Made by a program: the position numbers and the translations under genes
Origin: Glycomyces tritici
GTDB taxonomy: Bacteria; Actinomycetota; Actinomycetes; Mycobacteriales; Micromonosporaceae
Assembly (NCBI RefSeq): GCF_030403505.1
Contig: NZ_JAUEMJ010000005.1
Span: 263,504-327,503, forward strand
Length of the DNA: 64,000 nt
Direction: 5' to 3'
Shown here: positions 34,026-42,154 of the stretch, in pieces
Layout: each line of letters starts with the position of its first letter
Numbering within the stretch: the first letter of the stretch is position 1
Notes under the pieces: model-generated
Told to the model about the DNA's origin: nothing
Databases searched by the model: none
What the model saw: the letters and a program-made list of their open reading frames with translations, nothing else

Positions 34026-36212
34026 ATGTTTCGCAGACGGATGACTCGACACTCGGGCAACCGCGACGTGGCCGAGTCCGAGCAGCACGAGCCGCGCCCT
34101 CGGCGGGGGTTCCGTCGATGGGGACGCGTCAGCGAGCAGCCGCGGCCGGCTTGGCATGGGGCAGCGGTGATGCTCGCTCTCGGGACCGCTGTGGTGGTCG
34201 GGTGGAGCACCGGGGATCAGCACGTGCCCGGCACCGCAGGGGTACTCGCTTCGCAGACTGCGATCAACATCCTGATCGCGGTGGCGGCGTCCGGCCTCGT
34301 CACCGCGCTCCTGTTCGTCACCGTGGGACGGTTCAAGGCGCTCGCGTGGAGTTACCTGTGGACACTCGGCGCCTGCCTGATCCTGCTGGCGACCCTCGGC
34401 GCCGGAGCGAGCATGACCGCCTGGCTCGCCACCATCGCAGTGCTCTCCGTGGGCGCCTCCCTGCTCGGGGGGTCCCTCGGAAGCCTGCGATCCCGACCGG
34501 CTCAAGGGTTCGGGCGCCCCGTTCTGGCGCTCGTCCTGGCGCTGGTCGTCCTGGCGGCGCCGACGCTCTGGCTGCTCACCTCCAGCCAAGGCGGACCCGC
34601 GCCCGTCGATGACGGCGACCCGATCGCAGCGGTCGAGCAGGACCCGGCAGCGCCGGGCCCGTTCGAGGTCGCCGAACTCGTCTATGGCAGCGGCACCGAC
34701 CTGCGGGAGGCATACGGACGTTCGGTCGATCTGGAGACGCCCGCAATCGACGCCTCCGGGATCGTAACGGGCTGGAGCGAGCAGCGAACATCCTTGTGGG
34801 GCTTCGATATCGAGCACCTGCCGCTCAACGGCAGAGTGTGGTACCCGCAAGGCGATGGCCCTTTCCCGCTGGTGCTCATCGCCCACGGCAACAAGAGCAA
34901 CGCGACGGCCTCCGAAGACGGGTTCGCCTACCTTGCGGAACTGCTCGCCAGTCAGGGCTTCATCACCGCCGCGGTCGACCAGAACTTCCTCAACACCGGT
35001 CCGCTCGACCGCTCCGGCGGCCTCACGGGCGTTGACGTCGCGCGCGGCTGGCTGCTGCTCGAACACCTCCGCGTGTGGAGCGAGTGGAGCCAGGACGGCA
35101 CGTCGCCGTTCACCGGCCGCGTCGACATGGAGCGCATCGGCCTGATCGGACACTCACGCGGTGGCGAGGCGATCGCCTTGGCCGCCTATCTGAACGGGCA
35201 CGACAGCCTTCCCGGAGACGGCACGGTCGCACTCGGCCACGACTTCGGCATCCGGTCGCTCCTGGCGCTGGCGCCCTCGGACCGCCAGTACCTTCCCGAG
35301 GACGGGCCGATCCAGCTCGAAGACGTCAACTACCTGGCCGTCCAGGGCTCCTACGACGCCGACGTCACCTCCTTTGGAGGGCTCGACCAGTACGAGCGGG
35401 TGTCGTTCACCGGCGAGGGCGATTACTTGAAAGCCGTCCTTTATGCGGGCGGGGCGAACCACGGCCAGTTCAACAGCCGCTGGGGCCGGTACGACGTGGG
35501 CAACGGCATCCCCAAGCACTTCCTCGACACTGAAGCGCTCATCGCGCCGGAGGATCAGCAGCGCATCGCCCAGGTTTACGCGTCCTCGTTCCTGCGGACC
35601 ACGTTGACCGAGGACCAGTCCCAGGCATCACTGCTCCGCGACCACCGGGCCGCCTCGGCCTTCCTTCCCGAAACCGCATACGTCAATCAGTTCACCGACG
35701 CTACGACACACCCCGCGGCAGCGCCCACGGCATCGGGGTTCACCACAGCGGAAGAGATCCCCCTGCCGCTGCGCGGCGGCCCCGGTGAGGACAGCGTCCT
35801 ATCGCTCGAATGGCAATCCGGGGGTGAGGACCCCCAGGTCACCGCCGAGGCGGGCCCCGGCACGGCAAGCGAGGTCGTGTTCGACGCAGTGGCCTTGACC
35901 GAGGAATCGCACCTCGCCGACGCGGTGACGGTGCGGCTTACCGACCGGGCCGGCGTATCGGCCGAGCTGCCCCTCGCCGACATCATGCCCCTCGAACACT
36001 TGCAGAGCGCCCAATATCTGAAGGCCGCCTGGATGCACCCCACCGCCCTGACCGAGCCGGTGTTGCAGACCTACATCGTGCCACTGGGCTTCTTCACATC
36101 AACCGAATCGTCCCTCGACCCCGCGAACCTCCAGACGGTGTCACTGGTATTCGACGGCTCCAGGGACGGTTCAGCGCTCGTAGACGACATCCGGTTCACC
36201 TCGACCCGCTGA
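34026..36212 (+). CDS. Membrane-anchored alpha/beta hydrolase with C-terminal extension
   Basis: 728 aa. Four hydrophobic helices at about 38-185 (AAVMLALGTAVVVGW, INILIAVAASGLVTALLFV, LGACLILLATLGAG.., PVLALVLALVVLAAPTLWLL). About 230-530 is an outward-facing alpha/beta hydrolase: PLVLIAHGNKSNATASEDGFAYLAELLASQGF, nucleophile elbow IGLIGHSRGGEAIALAA, GANHGQFNSRWG with catalytic-type His. The last about 180 residues are beta-rich and uncharacterised. Codon use looks less uniformly G/C-ending than in neighbours, and an IS remnant follows, which suggests acquired DNA. Substrate unknown; polymer- or ester-cleaving activity is possible. Confidence 0.75.
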   Translation: MFRRRMTRHSGNRDVAESEQHEPRPRRGFRRWGRVSEQPRPAWHGAAVMLALGTAVVVGWSTGDQHVPGTAGVLASQTAINILIAVAASGLVTALLFVTVGRFKALAWSYLWTLGACLILLATLGAGASMTAWLATIAVLSVGASLLGGSLGSLRSRPAQGFGRPVLALVLALVVLAAPTLWLLTSSQGGPAPVDDGDPIAAVEQDPAAPGPFEVAELVYGSGTDLREAYGRSVDLETPAIDASGIVTGWSEQRTSLWGFDIEHLPLNGRVWYPQGDGPFPLVLIAHGNKSNATASEDGFAYLAELLASQGFITAAVDQNFLNTGPLDRSGGLTGVDVARGWLLLEHLRVWSEWSQDGTSPFTGRVDMERIGLIGHSRGGEAIALAAYLNGHDSLPGDGTVALGHDFGIRSLLALAPSDRQYLPEDGPIQLEDVNYLAVQGSYDADVTSFGGLDQYERVSFTGEGDYLKAVLYAGGANHGQFNSRWGRYDVGNGIPKHFLDTEALIAPEDQQRIAQVYASSFLRTTLTEDQSQASLLRDHRAASAFLPETAYVNQFTDATTHPAAAPTASGFTTAEEIPLPLRGGPGEDSVLSLEWQSGGEDPQVTAEAGPGTASEVVFDAVALTEESHLADAVTVRLTDRAGVSAELPLADIMPLEHLQSAQYLKAAWMHPTALTEPVLQTYIVPLGFFTSTESSLDPANLQTVSLVFDGSRDGSALVDDIRFTSTR

Positions 36213-36219
36213 CCGGCAC

Positions 36220-36441
36220 CACCTCCTCAGACCGCCGCCGCTGTGGGCGAGGCTCCATCGGGACGTCCTCGACCGGCTCGGCGAGGCTGACGACATCGAC
36301 TGGTCGCGCGCGATCGTGGGTGCAGCGAGCCTGCGCCTCACCATCCGATACGAGCGCCACGGTCACCTCTTCGCCGCATTCCTCACCCTCGCAGCAGCCA
36401 TCACCTGCTACAAGAAACTCGCCAACTGGGACACGCTCTAA
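36220..36441 (+). pseudogene. IS5-family transposase remnant with internal deletion
   Basis: An open stretch ending TAA at 36441 reads PPPLWARLHRDVLDRLGEADDIDWSRA.. then, abruptly, LRLTIRYERHGHLFAAFLTLAAAITCYKKL. The first half matches the N-terminal region and first DDE aspartate (DIDWSRAIV) of IS5-like transposases; the second matches their C-terminal RIRYERR-type tail. The whole catalytic middle is missing. No terminal inverted repeats were found by eye. Clear footprint of past transposition. Confidence 0.7.
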
Positions 36442-36490
36442 GCTCTTCGGGCCGCCTGAACTGCGGAAACTGTTTGATTGCTTCGCGGGC

Positions 36491-36521
36491 TTGACCTTGA
36501 CCTTGGGTCAGGGCTCAGACT
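36491..36521 (+). promoter_or_regulatory. MerR-type promoter of the hydrolase-MerR pair
   Basis: TTGACC (36491-36496) and CAGACT (36516-36521) are separated by 19 bp, the long spacer that MerR regulators act on. Between them lies the dyad TGACCTTGGGTCA (36498-36510). The ATG follows 6 bp later, so the transcript is probably leaderless or nearly so. Confidence 0.7.
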
Positions 36522-36527
36522 GGCCGC

Positions 36528-37343
36528 ATGGACAACACCAACTCACCCGACGCAACCCTTTCGGCCTGGTCAGGCATGGTCCCCCTCGAGGACACGGCAC
36601 TGGCGGTGCACGACACCGGCGGTACCGGTAGGCCCGTGGTCTACCTCAACGGCTCGTACGCGAACCACAAGCACTGGCGGAAGGTCATCGCCGACCTCGG
36701 GTCCGCATGGCGCCACCTCACCTTCGACGAGCGCGCCCGGGGCGATTCGCAGCGGTCGGCGGACTACTCGTTCGAAGCGTGCCTGCGTGACATCGACGCC
36801 GTCCTGGAGGCGAGGAATGTGGACCGGCCGCTGCTGGTGGGCTGGTCTTACGGTGCTGTACTCGCAGTGCACTGGGCCGCCCGGAACCCCGACCGCGCTG
36901 CCGGGGTCGTCTCGGTCGACGGCGCCTACCCGTGGGGGCTGACCGGCGAGGCCAACCGGGAGTACATCCGGCGGACGTTCCACCAGATGCGTTTGGCGCT
37001 GCCGCTGGCCCGCCCGCTGGGGATGGCTGCGCGGATGAGCGCTGCTCAGCACGCCGAGATCAACATCGAACTCAACGAGATCGTCGCGGGGATCGAACCG
37101 GTCTACGGCAAGGTGACCTGTCCGGTGCGCTTCATCGTGGCCTCCGGCGGCAACACCGGCGGCAGCGCCGAATCGATGGAGGCGATGCGCGCAACGCTCG
37201 GGCCGGTGCTCGCCGCTCACCCGAACGTGCAGGTGAGCGCTAAGGTCGCGAGCAACCACGAGAAGGTGCTGCGAAACGATTCCGGCGCCGTGGCCGACGC
37301 GGTGCGCGAGATCTCGGCCATCCTCGACCAGGAGGTCCACTGA
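36528..37343 (+). CDS. Alpha/beta hydrolase controlled by adjacent MerR
   Basis: 271 aa. Alpha/beta hydrolase: VVYLNGSYANHKHWRKVIADL, FDERARGDSQRS, nucleophile elbow VGWSYGAVLAV (about 102-112, Ser in GWSYG), VDGAYPW; a His near the C-terminus (ASNHEKVL) probably completes the triad. No signal peptide. It lies directly behind a MerR-type promoter and 4 bp before the merR gene, so the pair is one operon. Substrate unknown; drug- or ester-inactivating roles are common for such pairs. Confidence 0.8.
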   Translation: MDNTNSPDATLSAWSGMVPLEDTALAVHDTGGTGRPVVYLNGSYANHKHWRKVIADLGSAWRHLTFDERARGDSQRSADYSFEACLRDIDAVLEARNVDRPLLVGWSYGAVLAVHWAARNPDRAAGVVSVDGAYPWGLTGEANREYIRRTFHQMRLALPLARPLGMAARMSAAQHAEINIELNEIVAGIEPVYGKVTCPVRFIVASGGNTGGSAESMEAMRATLGPVLAAHPNVQVSAKVASNHEKVLRNDSGAVADAVREISAILDQEVH

Positions 37344-37347
37344 GCTC

Positions 37348-38127
37348 ATGAGCGGCGGCATCACGATCGGCCAGGCGGCGGCGTTCGCCGGCGTCACGGT
37401 GAAGACCGTGCGGCACTACCACAAGCTCGGACTCTTCGAAGAACCTCGACGCGACCGCTCGGGGTATCGCCGATACGGGTCCGCCGAGTTGCTTCGCCTG
37501 GTCCGGGTGCGGACGCTGGCCGAGGCCGGCGTCCCGCTGGCCGAGATCGGGCCGATGCTGGATGCCGACGCCGAGCAGTTCGCGACGGCGCTCGCCGATG
37601 TCGAGCGGCGCCTCAATGAACGGATCGAGGAACTGATCGCCAGGCGCGGGATGCTGCACCGCCTCGCCGACGGCGATCAGGCCCTGCTCCCTGACCGCGC
37701 GCTCGCGCTCTTGGACCGGGCCGACGAGTTCGGGATTCCCTCCGAGGACGTGGCGATCGCCCGGGAAGGTCTGGTGCTGGCCAGAGCGCTGGTTCCCGAC
37801 GGGTTCGACGACTACCTCGATCAGGTGGAGAACGCCCTGGGCGACACCAGGTTCATCGCCTTGGTCAAGCGCCAGGGGGAGGCCGCTTCCTGGGAGCCGG
37901 ACGACCCTCGGATCGAGGGACTCGCGACCGCTGTGGCCGACCACTTTCTGGCCAATCCCGCACTGTTGCAGATCATTACCAGCCTCCAAGTCAGGTCCGA
38001 CGACAACGCCGCCCGATACGGCATGATCCGCAGCTACGGCGACGACCAGTCGCCGACTTCGGCCCGCCTGTCCGCGCTGATCGAGACGAAACTCCGAGCC
38101 GCAGGCGTCTCAATCCCCCGCCAATGA
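37348..38127 (+). CDS. MerR-family regulator
   Basis: 259 aa. MerR HTH ITIGQAAAFAGVTVKTVRHYHKLGLFEEPRRDRSGYRRYGSAELLRLVRVRTLAEAGVPLAEI (a full-length N-terminal match, positions about 5-67), then a dimerisation coiled coil and about 150 residues of helical effector domain (LDRADEFGIPSEDVAIAREGLVLARALVPDGFDDYLDQVENALGD). No Cys metal site, so it probably senses an organic compound. It is co-transcribed with the upstream hydrolase and should act at 36491-36521. Confidence 0.88.
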   Translation: MSGGITIGQAAAFAGVTVKTVRHYHKLGLFEEPRRDRSGYRRYGSAELLRLVRVRTLAEAGVPLAEIGPMLDADAEQFATALADVERRLNERIEELIARRGMLHRLADGDQALLPDRALALLDRADEFGIPSEDVAIAREGLVLARALVPDGFDDYLDQVENALGDTRFIALVKRQGEAASWEPDDPRIEGLATAVADHFLANPALLQIITSLQVRSDDNAARYGMIRSYGDDQSPTSARLSALIETKLRAAGVSIPRQ

Positions 38128-38424
38128 CGCCACGCTCTCACCTTCCGCAAGGCACTCCCTGTTTTCGTTCACCGGTCTGCGATCTTCTGGAACGACCAGC
38201 CCTCCAGCCGCTTCGCGGTCATCTGCATCGCCCGCTGCGCAGTATCGGGGTTCGGGGCGAGGCCCGTGGCTCGGCCTTTAAGCGCCGTGGGTCGTCTTGT
38301 AGCCGAACGGGACGACGCCGCAGGCCCACTGGCCTCGCTGGCGCGGTTTCGCCCAGGTGGAGGTGTGGTCTCAGCGAGCGGGAGCCTCGTTGCCGCTTGA
38401 TTAGACGTCTGCCAAAATAGGCGC
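38128..38424. other. Gene-free interval; possible recombinase remnant
   Basis: No confident gene in these 297 bases. On the minus strand, an open frame contains KGRATGLAPNPDTAQRAM then RLEGWSFQKIADR, which resembles the DNA-binding linker of large serine recombinases. It has no start context or downstream continuation, so I treat it as a possible relic only. The right end should hold the arsR promoter (agacgtctgccaaaatagg, 38403-38421). Confidence 0.25.
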
Positions 38425-38811
38425 ATGTCGAAGCAACCTGTTCACCTCGTCGTTCGCGGCGATCTGGACGACTGCCGTGTGCCCCTCGTGAGCGAGCCGC
38501 TCAACGCCGACCAGGCCGAGCGGCTCGCCCCGTCCTTCAAGGCCCTCGGCGATCCGGTGCGGCTGCGGTTGCTCTCGCTCATCGCCTCCCACGCGGGCGG
38601 CGAGGTCTGCGTCTGCGACCTGACCGACGCGTTCGACCTCACCGCGCCCACCATCTCCCACCACCTCAAGGTGCTCAAGGAGACCGGGCTCGTCACGGCC
38701 GAACGCCGCGGCACCTGGGTCTACTACCGGGCCCGCGCGGAAGCGCTCGGCCTGCTCTCGACCGTGCTGGCCGTCCCGCAGCCCGCCGCCGCGCAGGAGG
38801 GCCACGCGTGA
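38425..38811 (+). CDS. arsR: ArsR arsenic-responsive repressor (CxC type)
   Basis: 128 aa. ArsR fold with FKALGDPVRLRLLSLIASHAGGEVCVCDLTDAFDLTAPTISHHLKVLKETGLV (given here by its key parts). Cys62 and Cys64 in VCVCDL are the standard As(III)/Sb(III) site on the recognition-domain helix; Cys17 may be the third ligand. First gene of arsR-acr3-arsC, overlapping acr3 by 4 bp. Different type from the arsR at 31425. Confidence 0.93.
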   Translation: MSKQPVHLVVRGDLDDCRVPLVSEPLNADQAERLAPSFKALGDPVRLRLLSLIASHAGGEVCVCDLTDAFDLTAPTISHHLKVLKETGLVTAERRGTWVYYRARAEALGLLSTVLAVPQPAAAQEGHA

Positions 38812-39890
38812 GCGCCGACCTCGCCACCGCGGCCCCCGCCAGGCTCTCGACGCTCGACAGGTTCCTGCCCGTCTGGATCGGCGCGGCCATGCTCGCGGGC
38901 ATCGCCCTCGGCCAATGGGTCCCGGCCGTCGGCAAGGCGCTCAACGCGGTCCAGATCGGCGGCGTCAGCCTCCCGATCGCCGCGGGCCTGCTGCTCATGA
39001 TGTACCCGGTGCTCGCGAAGGTCCGCTACGACAAGCTCGACTCGGTCACCGCCGACAAGCGGCTCCTCGTCTCCTCGATCGTCCTCAACTGGCTCGTCGG
39101 GCCCGCGCTCATGTTCGCCCTGGCCTGGATCTTCCTGCCCGACCTGCCCGCATTCCGCACGGGCCTGATCATCGTCGGGCTCGCCCGCTGCATCGCGATG
39201 GTCATCATCTGGAACGACCTCGCCTGCGGCGACCGCGAAGCCGCCGCCGTCCTCGTCGCCCTCAACTCGGTCTTCCAGGTCATCGCCTTCGGCGGCCTCG
39301 GCTGGCTCTACCTCGACGCCCTCCCGCGCTGGCTGGGCCTGGACGCCACGGGGCTCGAGGTCTCCGGCTGGGAGATCGCCCTCAACGTGGCCGTGTTCCT
39401 CGGCGTCCCGCTCGCGGCCGGGTACCTGACCCGCCGCATCGGCGAACGCCGCAAGGGCCGCGACTGGTACGAGGAGCGGTTCCTGCCAAGGATCGGGCCG
39501 TTCGCCCTCTACGGCCTGCTCTTCACTATCGTGGTCCTCTTCGCCCTGCAAGGCGAGGCGATCCTCGACCGGCCCATGGACGTCGTGCGCATCGCGCTGC
39601 CGCTGCTGGTGTACTTCGCGCTCATGTGGGCCGGATCCTTCCTCTTCGGGAAGGCCGTCGGCCTCGGCTACGAACGCTCCACGACGCTCGCATTCACCGC
39701 CGCGGGCAACAACTTCGAACTCGCCATAGCCGTCGCCATCGCGACCTTCGGCGCCGCCTCCGGCCAGGCCCTGGCCGGAGTGGTGGGCCCGCTCATCGAG
39801 GTCCCAGTGCTCGTGGGCCTCGTCTACGTGAGCCTGTGGGCCCGCCGCTTCTTCAACGCCCGACCGCAAAGGAACACCATCGATGTCTGA
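38808..39890 (+). CDS. acr3: Arsenite efflux permease Acr3
   Basis: 360 aa with about ten membrane helices. ACR3 family: LDRFLPVWIGAAMLAGIALG, YPVLAKVRYDKL, the conserved Cys in LARCIAMVIIWNDLACGD (TM4), AAGNNFELAIAVAIATFG and the conserved Glu in GPLIEVPVLVGLVYV (TM9). It exports As(OH)3 using the proton gradient. Starts inside the arsR stop; arsC begins 8 bp before its end. Confidence 0.94.
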   Translation: MSADLATAAPARLSTLDRFLPVWIGAAMLAGIALGQWVPAVGKALNAVQIGGVSLPIAAGLLLMMYPVLAKVRYDKLDSVTADKRLLVSSIVLNWLVGPALMFALAWIFLPDLPAFRTGLIIVGLARCIAMVIIWNDLACGDREAAAVLVALNSVFQVIAFGGLGWLYLDALPRWLGLDATGLEVSGWEIALNVAVFLGVPLAAGYLTRRIGERRKGRDWYEERFLPRIGPFALYGLLFTIVVLFALQGEAILDRPMDVVRIALPLLVYFALMWAGSFLFGKAVGLGYERSTTLAFTAAGNNFELAIAVAIATFGAASGQALAGVVGPLIEVPVLVGLVYVSLWARRFFNARPQRNTIDV

Positions 39891-40284
39891 GAAGCCGTCA
39901 GTCCTCTTCGTCTGCGTCCACAACGCCGGCCGCTCCCAGATGGCCGCCGGGTGGCTCGCCCACCTCTCGGAAGGCCGCGTCGAAGTGCGCTCGGCCGGCT
40001 CGGCCCCCGCCGAGAGCGTCAACCCGATCGCCGTCGAGGCCATGAGGGAGGTCGGCATCGACATCGCGAACCAGTCGCCGAAGATCCTCACGGTGGACGC
40101 GGTCGAGGCCTCCGACGTGTGCATCACCATGGGCTGCGGCGACGTCTGCCCGGTCTTCCCCGGGAAGCGCTACCTCGACTGGAAGCTGGACGACCCGGCC
40201 GGGCAGGGGATCGCGCCCGTCCGGGTCATCCGCGATGAGATCAAGGCCCGCGTAGAGGCCCTGCTCAAGGAACTGCTTCCCTAA
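39883..40284 (+). CDS. arsC: Arsenate reductase ArsC (LMW phosphatase type)
   Basis: 133 aa. P-loop VCVHNAGRSQMA (nucleophilic Cys about 11), RSAGSAPAESVNPIAVEAM, and ITMGCGDVCPVFPGKRYLDWKLDDPAG with the second and third Cys of the thiol relay. Reduces arsenate to arsenite using thioredoxin or, in actinomycetes, mycothiol/mycoredoxin; the two-Cys relay suggests thioredoxin. Its stop overlaps the stop of the convergent lplC gene. Confidence 0.93.
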   Translation: MSEKPSVLFVCVHNAGRSQMAAGWLAHLSEGRVEVRSAGSAPAESVNPIAVEAMREVGIDIANQSPKILTVDAVEASDVCITMGCGDVCPVFPGKRYLDWKLDDPAGQGIAPVRVIRDEIKARVEALLKELLP

Positions 40285-41171
40285 CCCTTCACCGCGCCGA
40301 TGATCACGCCCTTCTTGAAGTGCTTCTGCACGAACGGGTAGATGATCAGCGCGGGGATGATCGCGATCATGACGATCGCCATCTTCACCGCGAGGGTCGG
40401 CGGCGCGTCCTGCAGGCCCGAGGCCTGCGGAAGCGGCGCCGACTCCACCACGTACGTGCGCAGCACCAGCGCGAGCGGCCACTTCCCGGTGTCGTCCAGG
40501 TACAGGAACGCGTTGAACCAGTTGTTCCAGTAGGCCACCGCGTAGAACAGCGTGACCACGGCGATCACCGCCTTCGACAGCGGCGTCACGATCTGCCACA
40601 GCACCCGGAACTCCCCGGCGCCGTCGATCCGGGCCGAGTCGAACAGCTCCTGCGGGATGCTCATGAAGAACGCCCTGAGCACCACCACGTTGAACGCGGA
40701 CACGGCCATCGGCAGGATGATCGCCAGGTAGTTGTCGCGCAGCCCGATCGCGCTCACCCACAGGTACACGGGGATGAGGCCCGGGAAGATCACGAACATC
40801 AGCAGCACCGAGAACAGGATCGTCTTGTGCCCGAACGACCCCGGCCGCGACAGCGAGTACGCGCCCAGGATCGACACGACGACGCTGATGAACGTCCCGA
40901 CCGCCGTGATCCCCAGCGAGACCACCAGCGACCGCAGCACCACGGGGTTGCGGAACATCTGCTCGTACGCCTCGAACGTGACCCCGTCGCCGGGCCAGAT
41001 CACGAGCCCGCCGACGCGGTTCACCGTGTCCCCGCTCGACAGGCTCGTCAAAGCGATCGTGTAGAGCGGGAACAGGATCAGCAGCGCGATCACGACGATG
41101 CTCGCGCCCTTGGCCGCCAGTCCGGCGGCAGTCGGCTTCTCTTCCCAAGCGGGACGGTTCCGAGAACTCAT
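40281..41171 (-). CDS. Oligosaccharide ABC transporter permease (LplC-type)
   Basis: 296 aa, six helices. LplC/YtcP/MalG family: PLYTIALTSLSSGDTVNRVGG, YEQMFRNPVVLRSLVVSLGITAVGTF, EAA loop IPQELFDSARIDGAGEFRVLWQIVTPLSKA. The start overlaps the stop of the upstream permease (ATGA). No ATPase gene is adjacent; actinomycetes often use one shared MsiK-type ATPase. Confidence 0.92.
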   Translation of the reverse strand: MSSRNRPAWEEKPTAAGLAAKGASIVVIALLILFPLYTIALTSLSSGDTVNRVGGLVIWPGDGVTFEAYEQMFRNPVVLRSLVVSLGITAVGTFISVVVSILGAYSLSRPGSFGHKTILFSVLLMFVIFPGLIPVYLWVSAIGLRDNYLAIILPMAVSAFNVVVLRAFFMSIPQELFDSARIDGAGEFRVLWQIVTPLSKAVIAVVTLFYAVAYWNNWFNAFLYLDDTGKWPLALVLRTYVVESAPLPQASGLQDAPPTLAVKMAIVMIAIIPALIIYPFVQKHFKKGVIIGAVKG

Positions 41172-42154
41172 GATTTGGAGTACACCCCCCGCTCGCCCAG
41201 CATGTGGGCGAACTTGTTGGCGGCCAGGATCAGCACGAGCCCGACCACGCCTTTGAACAGCCCCGCGGCGGCGCCGTAGTCGAAGTCGCCGGTGCGGATG
41301 CCGCTGTAGTACACGAACGTGTCGAAGACTTCCGAGGCCTGCGACCCGACAGCGCTGCGCTGCAGGAAGAACTGCTCGAACCCGACGTTGAGCGCGTCAC
41401 CGAGCCGCAGGATCAGCAGCAGCACGATCACCGGCCGGATCCCCGGCAGCGTGATGTGCCACAGGCGCCTCCAGCGCCCGGCCCCGTCCACCGCCGCCGC
41501 CTCGTACTGGGCCGGGTCGATCGCGGCCAGCGCCGCGAGGAAGATGATCGCCCCGAACCCGGCCTCCTTCCAGATCGCCTGCGAGGTCACCAGCAGGATG
41601 AACGTGTCCGGATCGGTCATCCAGTCCACACCGTCGAACCCGTTGGAGCGCAGGATCTGCGAGAGCAGGCCCGCCCCGCCGAGCATCTGCTGGAAGATCG
41701 CGATCACGAGCACCCAGGAGAAGAAGTACGGCAGGTACACCACGCTCTGCAGCATCGAACGCAGCCGCTCGGACGCGATCGAGTGCATGAGCAGCGCCAG
41801 CGCGATCGGCACCGGGAAGTAGAACACCAGCTGGAACGCGGTGATCGACAGCGTGTTCACCATGGCCCGCAGGAACTCCGAGTCGGCGAACAGCACTTGG
41901 AAGTGCGTGAACCCGACCAGGCGCGAGCCGAGGATGCCGCCGGTGAACGGCTTGTAGTCCTGGAAGGCGACCACGTTGCCCAGGGTCGGGATCCACCAGA
42001 ACCCCCACACCAGGATCATCATCGGCGCGGCCATGAGGAGCAGCGGCCAGTCGCGGCGCAGCCGCTCCCGCCAGTGCGCCTTGGCCTTCGCCTTCCGCTT
42101 GGGGGAGTCCCCGGCCTGCTCGGCCGGGGACTCCTGCTCGGTCACGGTGCTCAC
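41168..42154 (-). CDS. Oligosaccharide ABC transporter permease (LplB-type)
   Basis: 328 aa from a GTG overlapping the binding-protein stop by 4 bp (GTGA). A Lys/Arg-rich N-terminus leads to WPLLLMAAPMMILVWGFWWIPTLGNVVAFQDYKPFTGG (first helix), six helices in all, and the EAA loop DPAQYEAAAVDGAGRWRRLWHITLPGIRP. LplB/YteP-type partner of the next permease. In Bacillus related systems import rhamnogalacturonan oligosaccharides. Confidence 0.92.
   Translation of the reverse strand: MSTVTEQESPAEQAGDSPKRKAKAKAHWRERLRRDWPLLLMAAPMMILVWGFWWIPTLGNVVAFQDYKPFTGGILGSRLVGFTHFQVLFADSEFLRAMVNTLSITAFQLVFYFPVPIALALLMHSIASERLRSMLQSVVYLPYFFSWVLVIAIFQQMLGGAGLLSQILRSNGFDGVDWMTDPDTFILLVTSQAIWKEAGFGAIIFLAALAAIDPAQYEAAAVDGAGRWRRLWHITLPGIRPVIVLLLILRLGDALNVGFEQFFLQRSAVGSQASEVFDTFVYYSGIRTGDFDYGAAAGLFKGVVGLVLILAANKFAHMLGERGVYSKS

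Noticed and set aside
38169..38426. Minus-strand frame resembling a recombinase linker
   Set aside because: Only about 35 residues look similar, with no catalytic region or continuation; kept as a remark under the gene-free interval.
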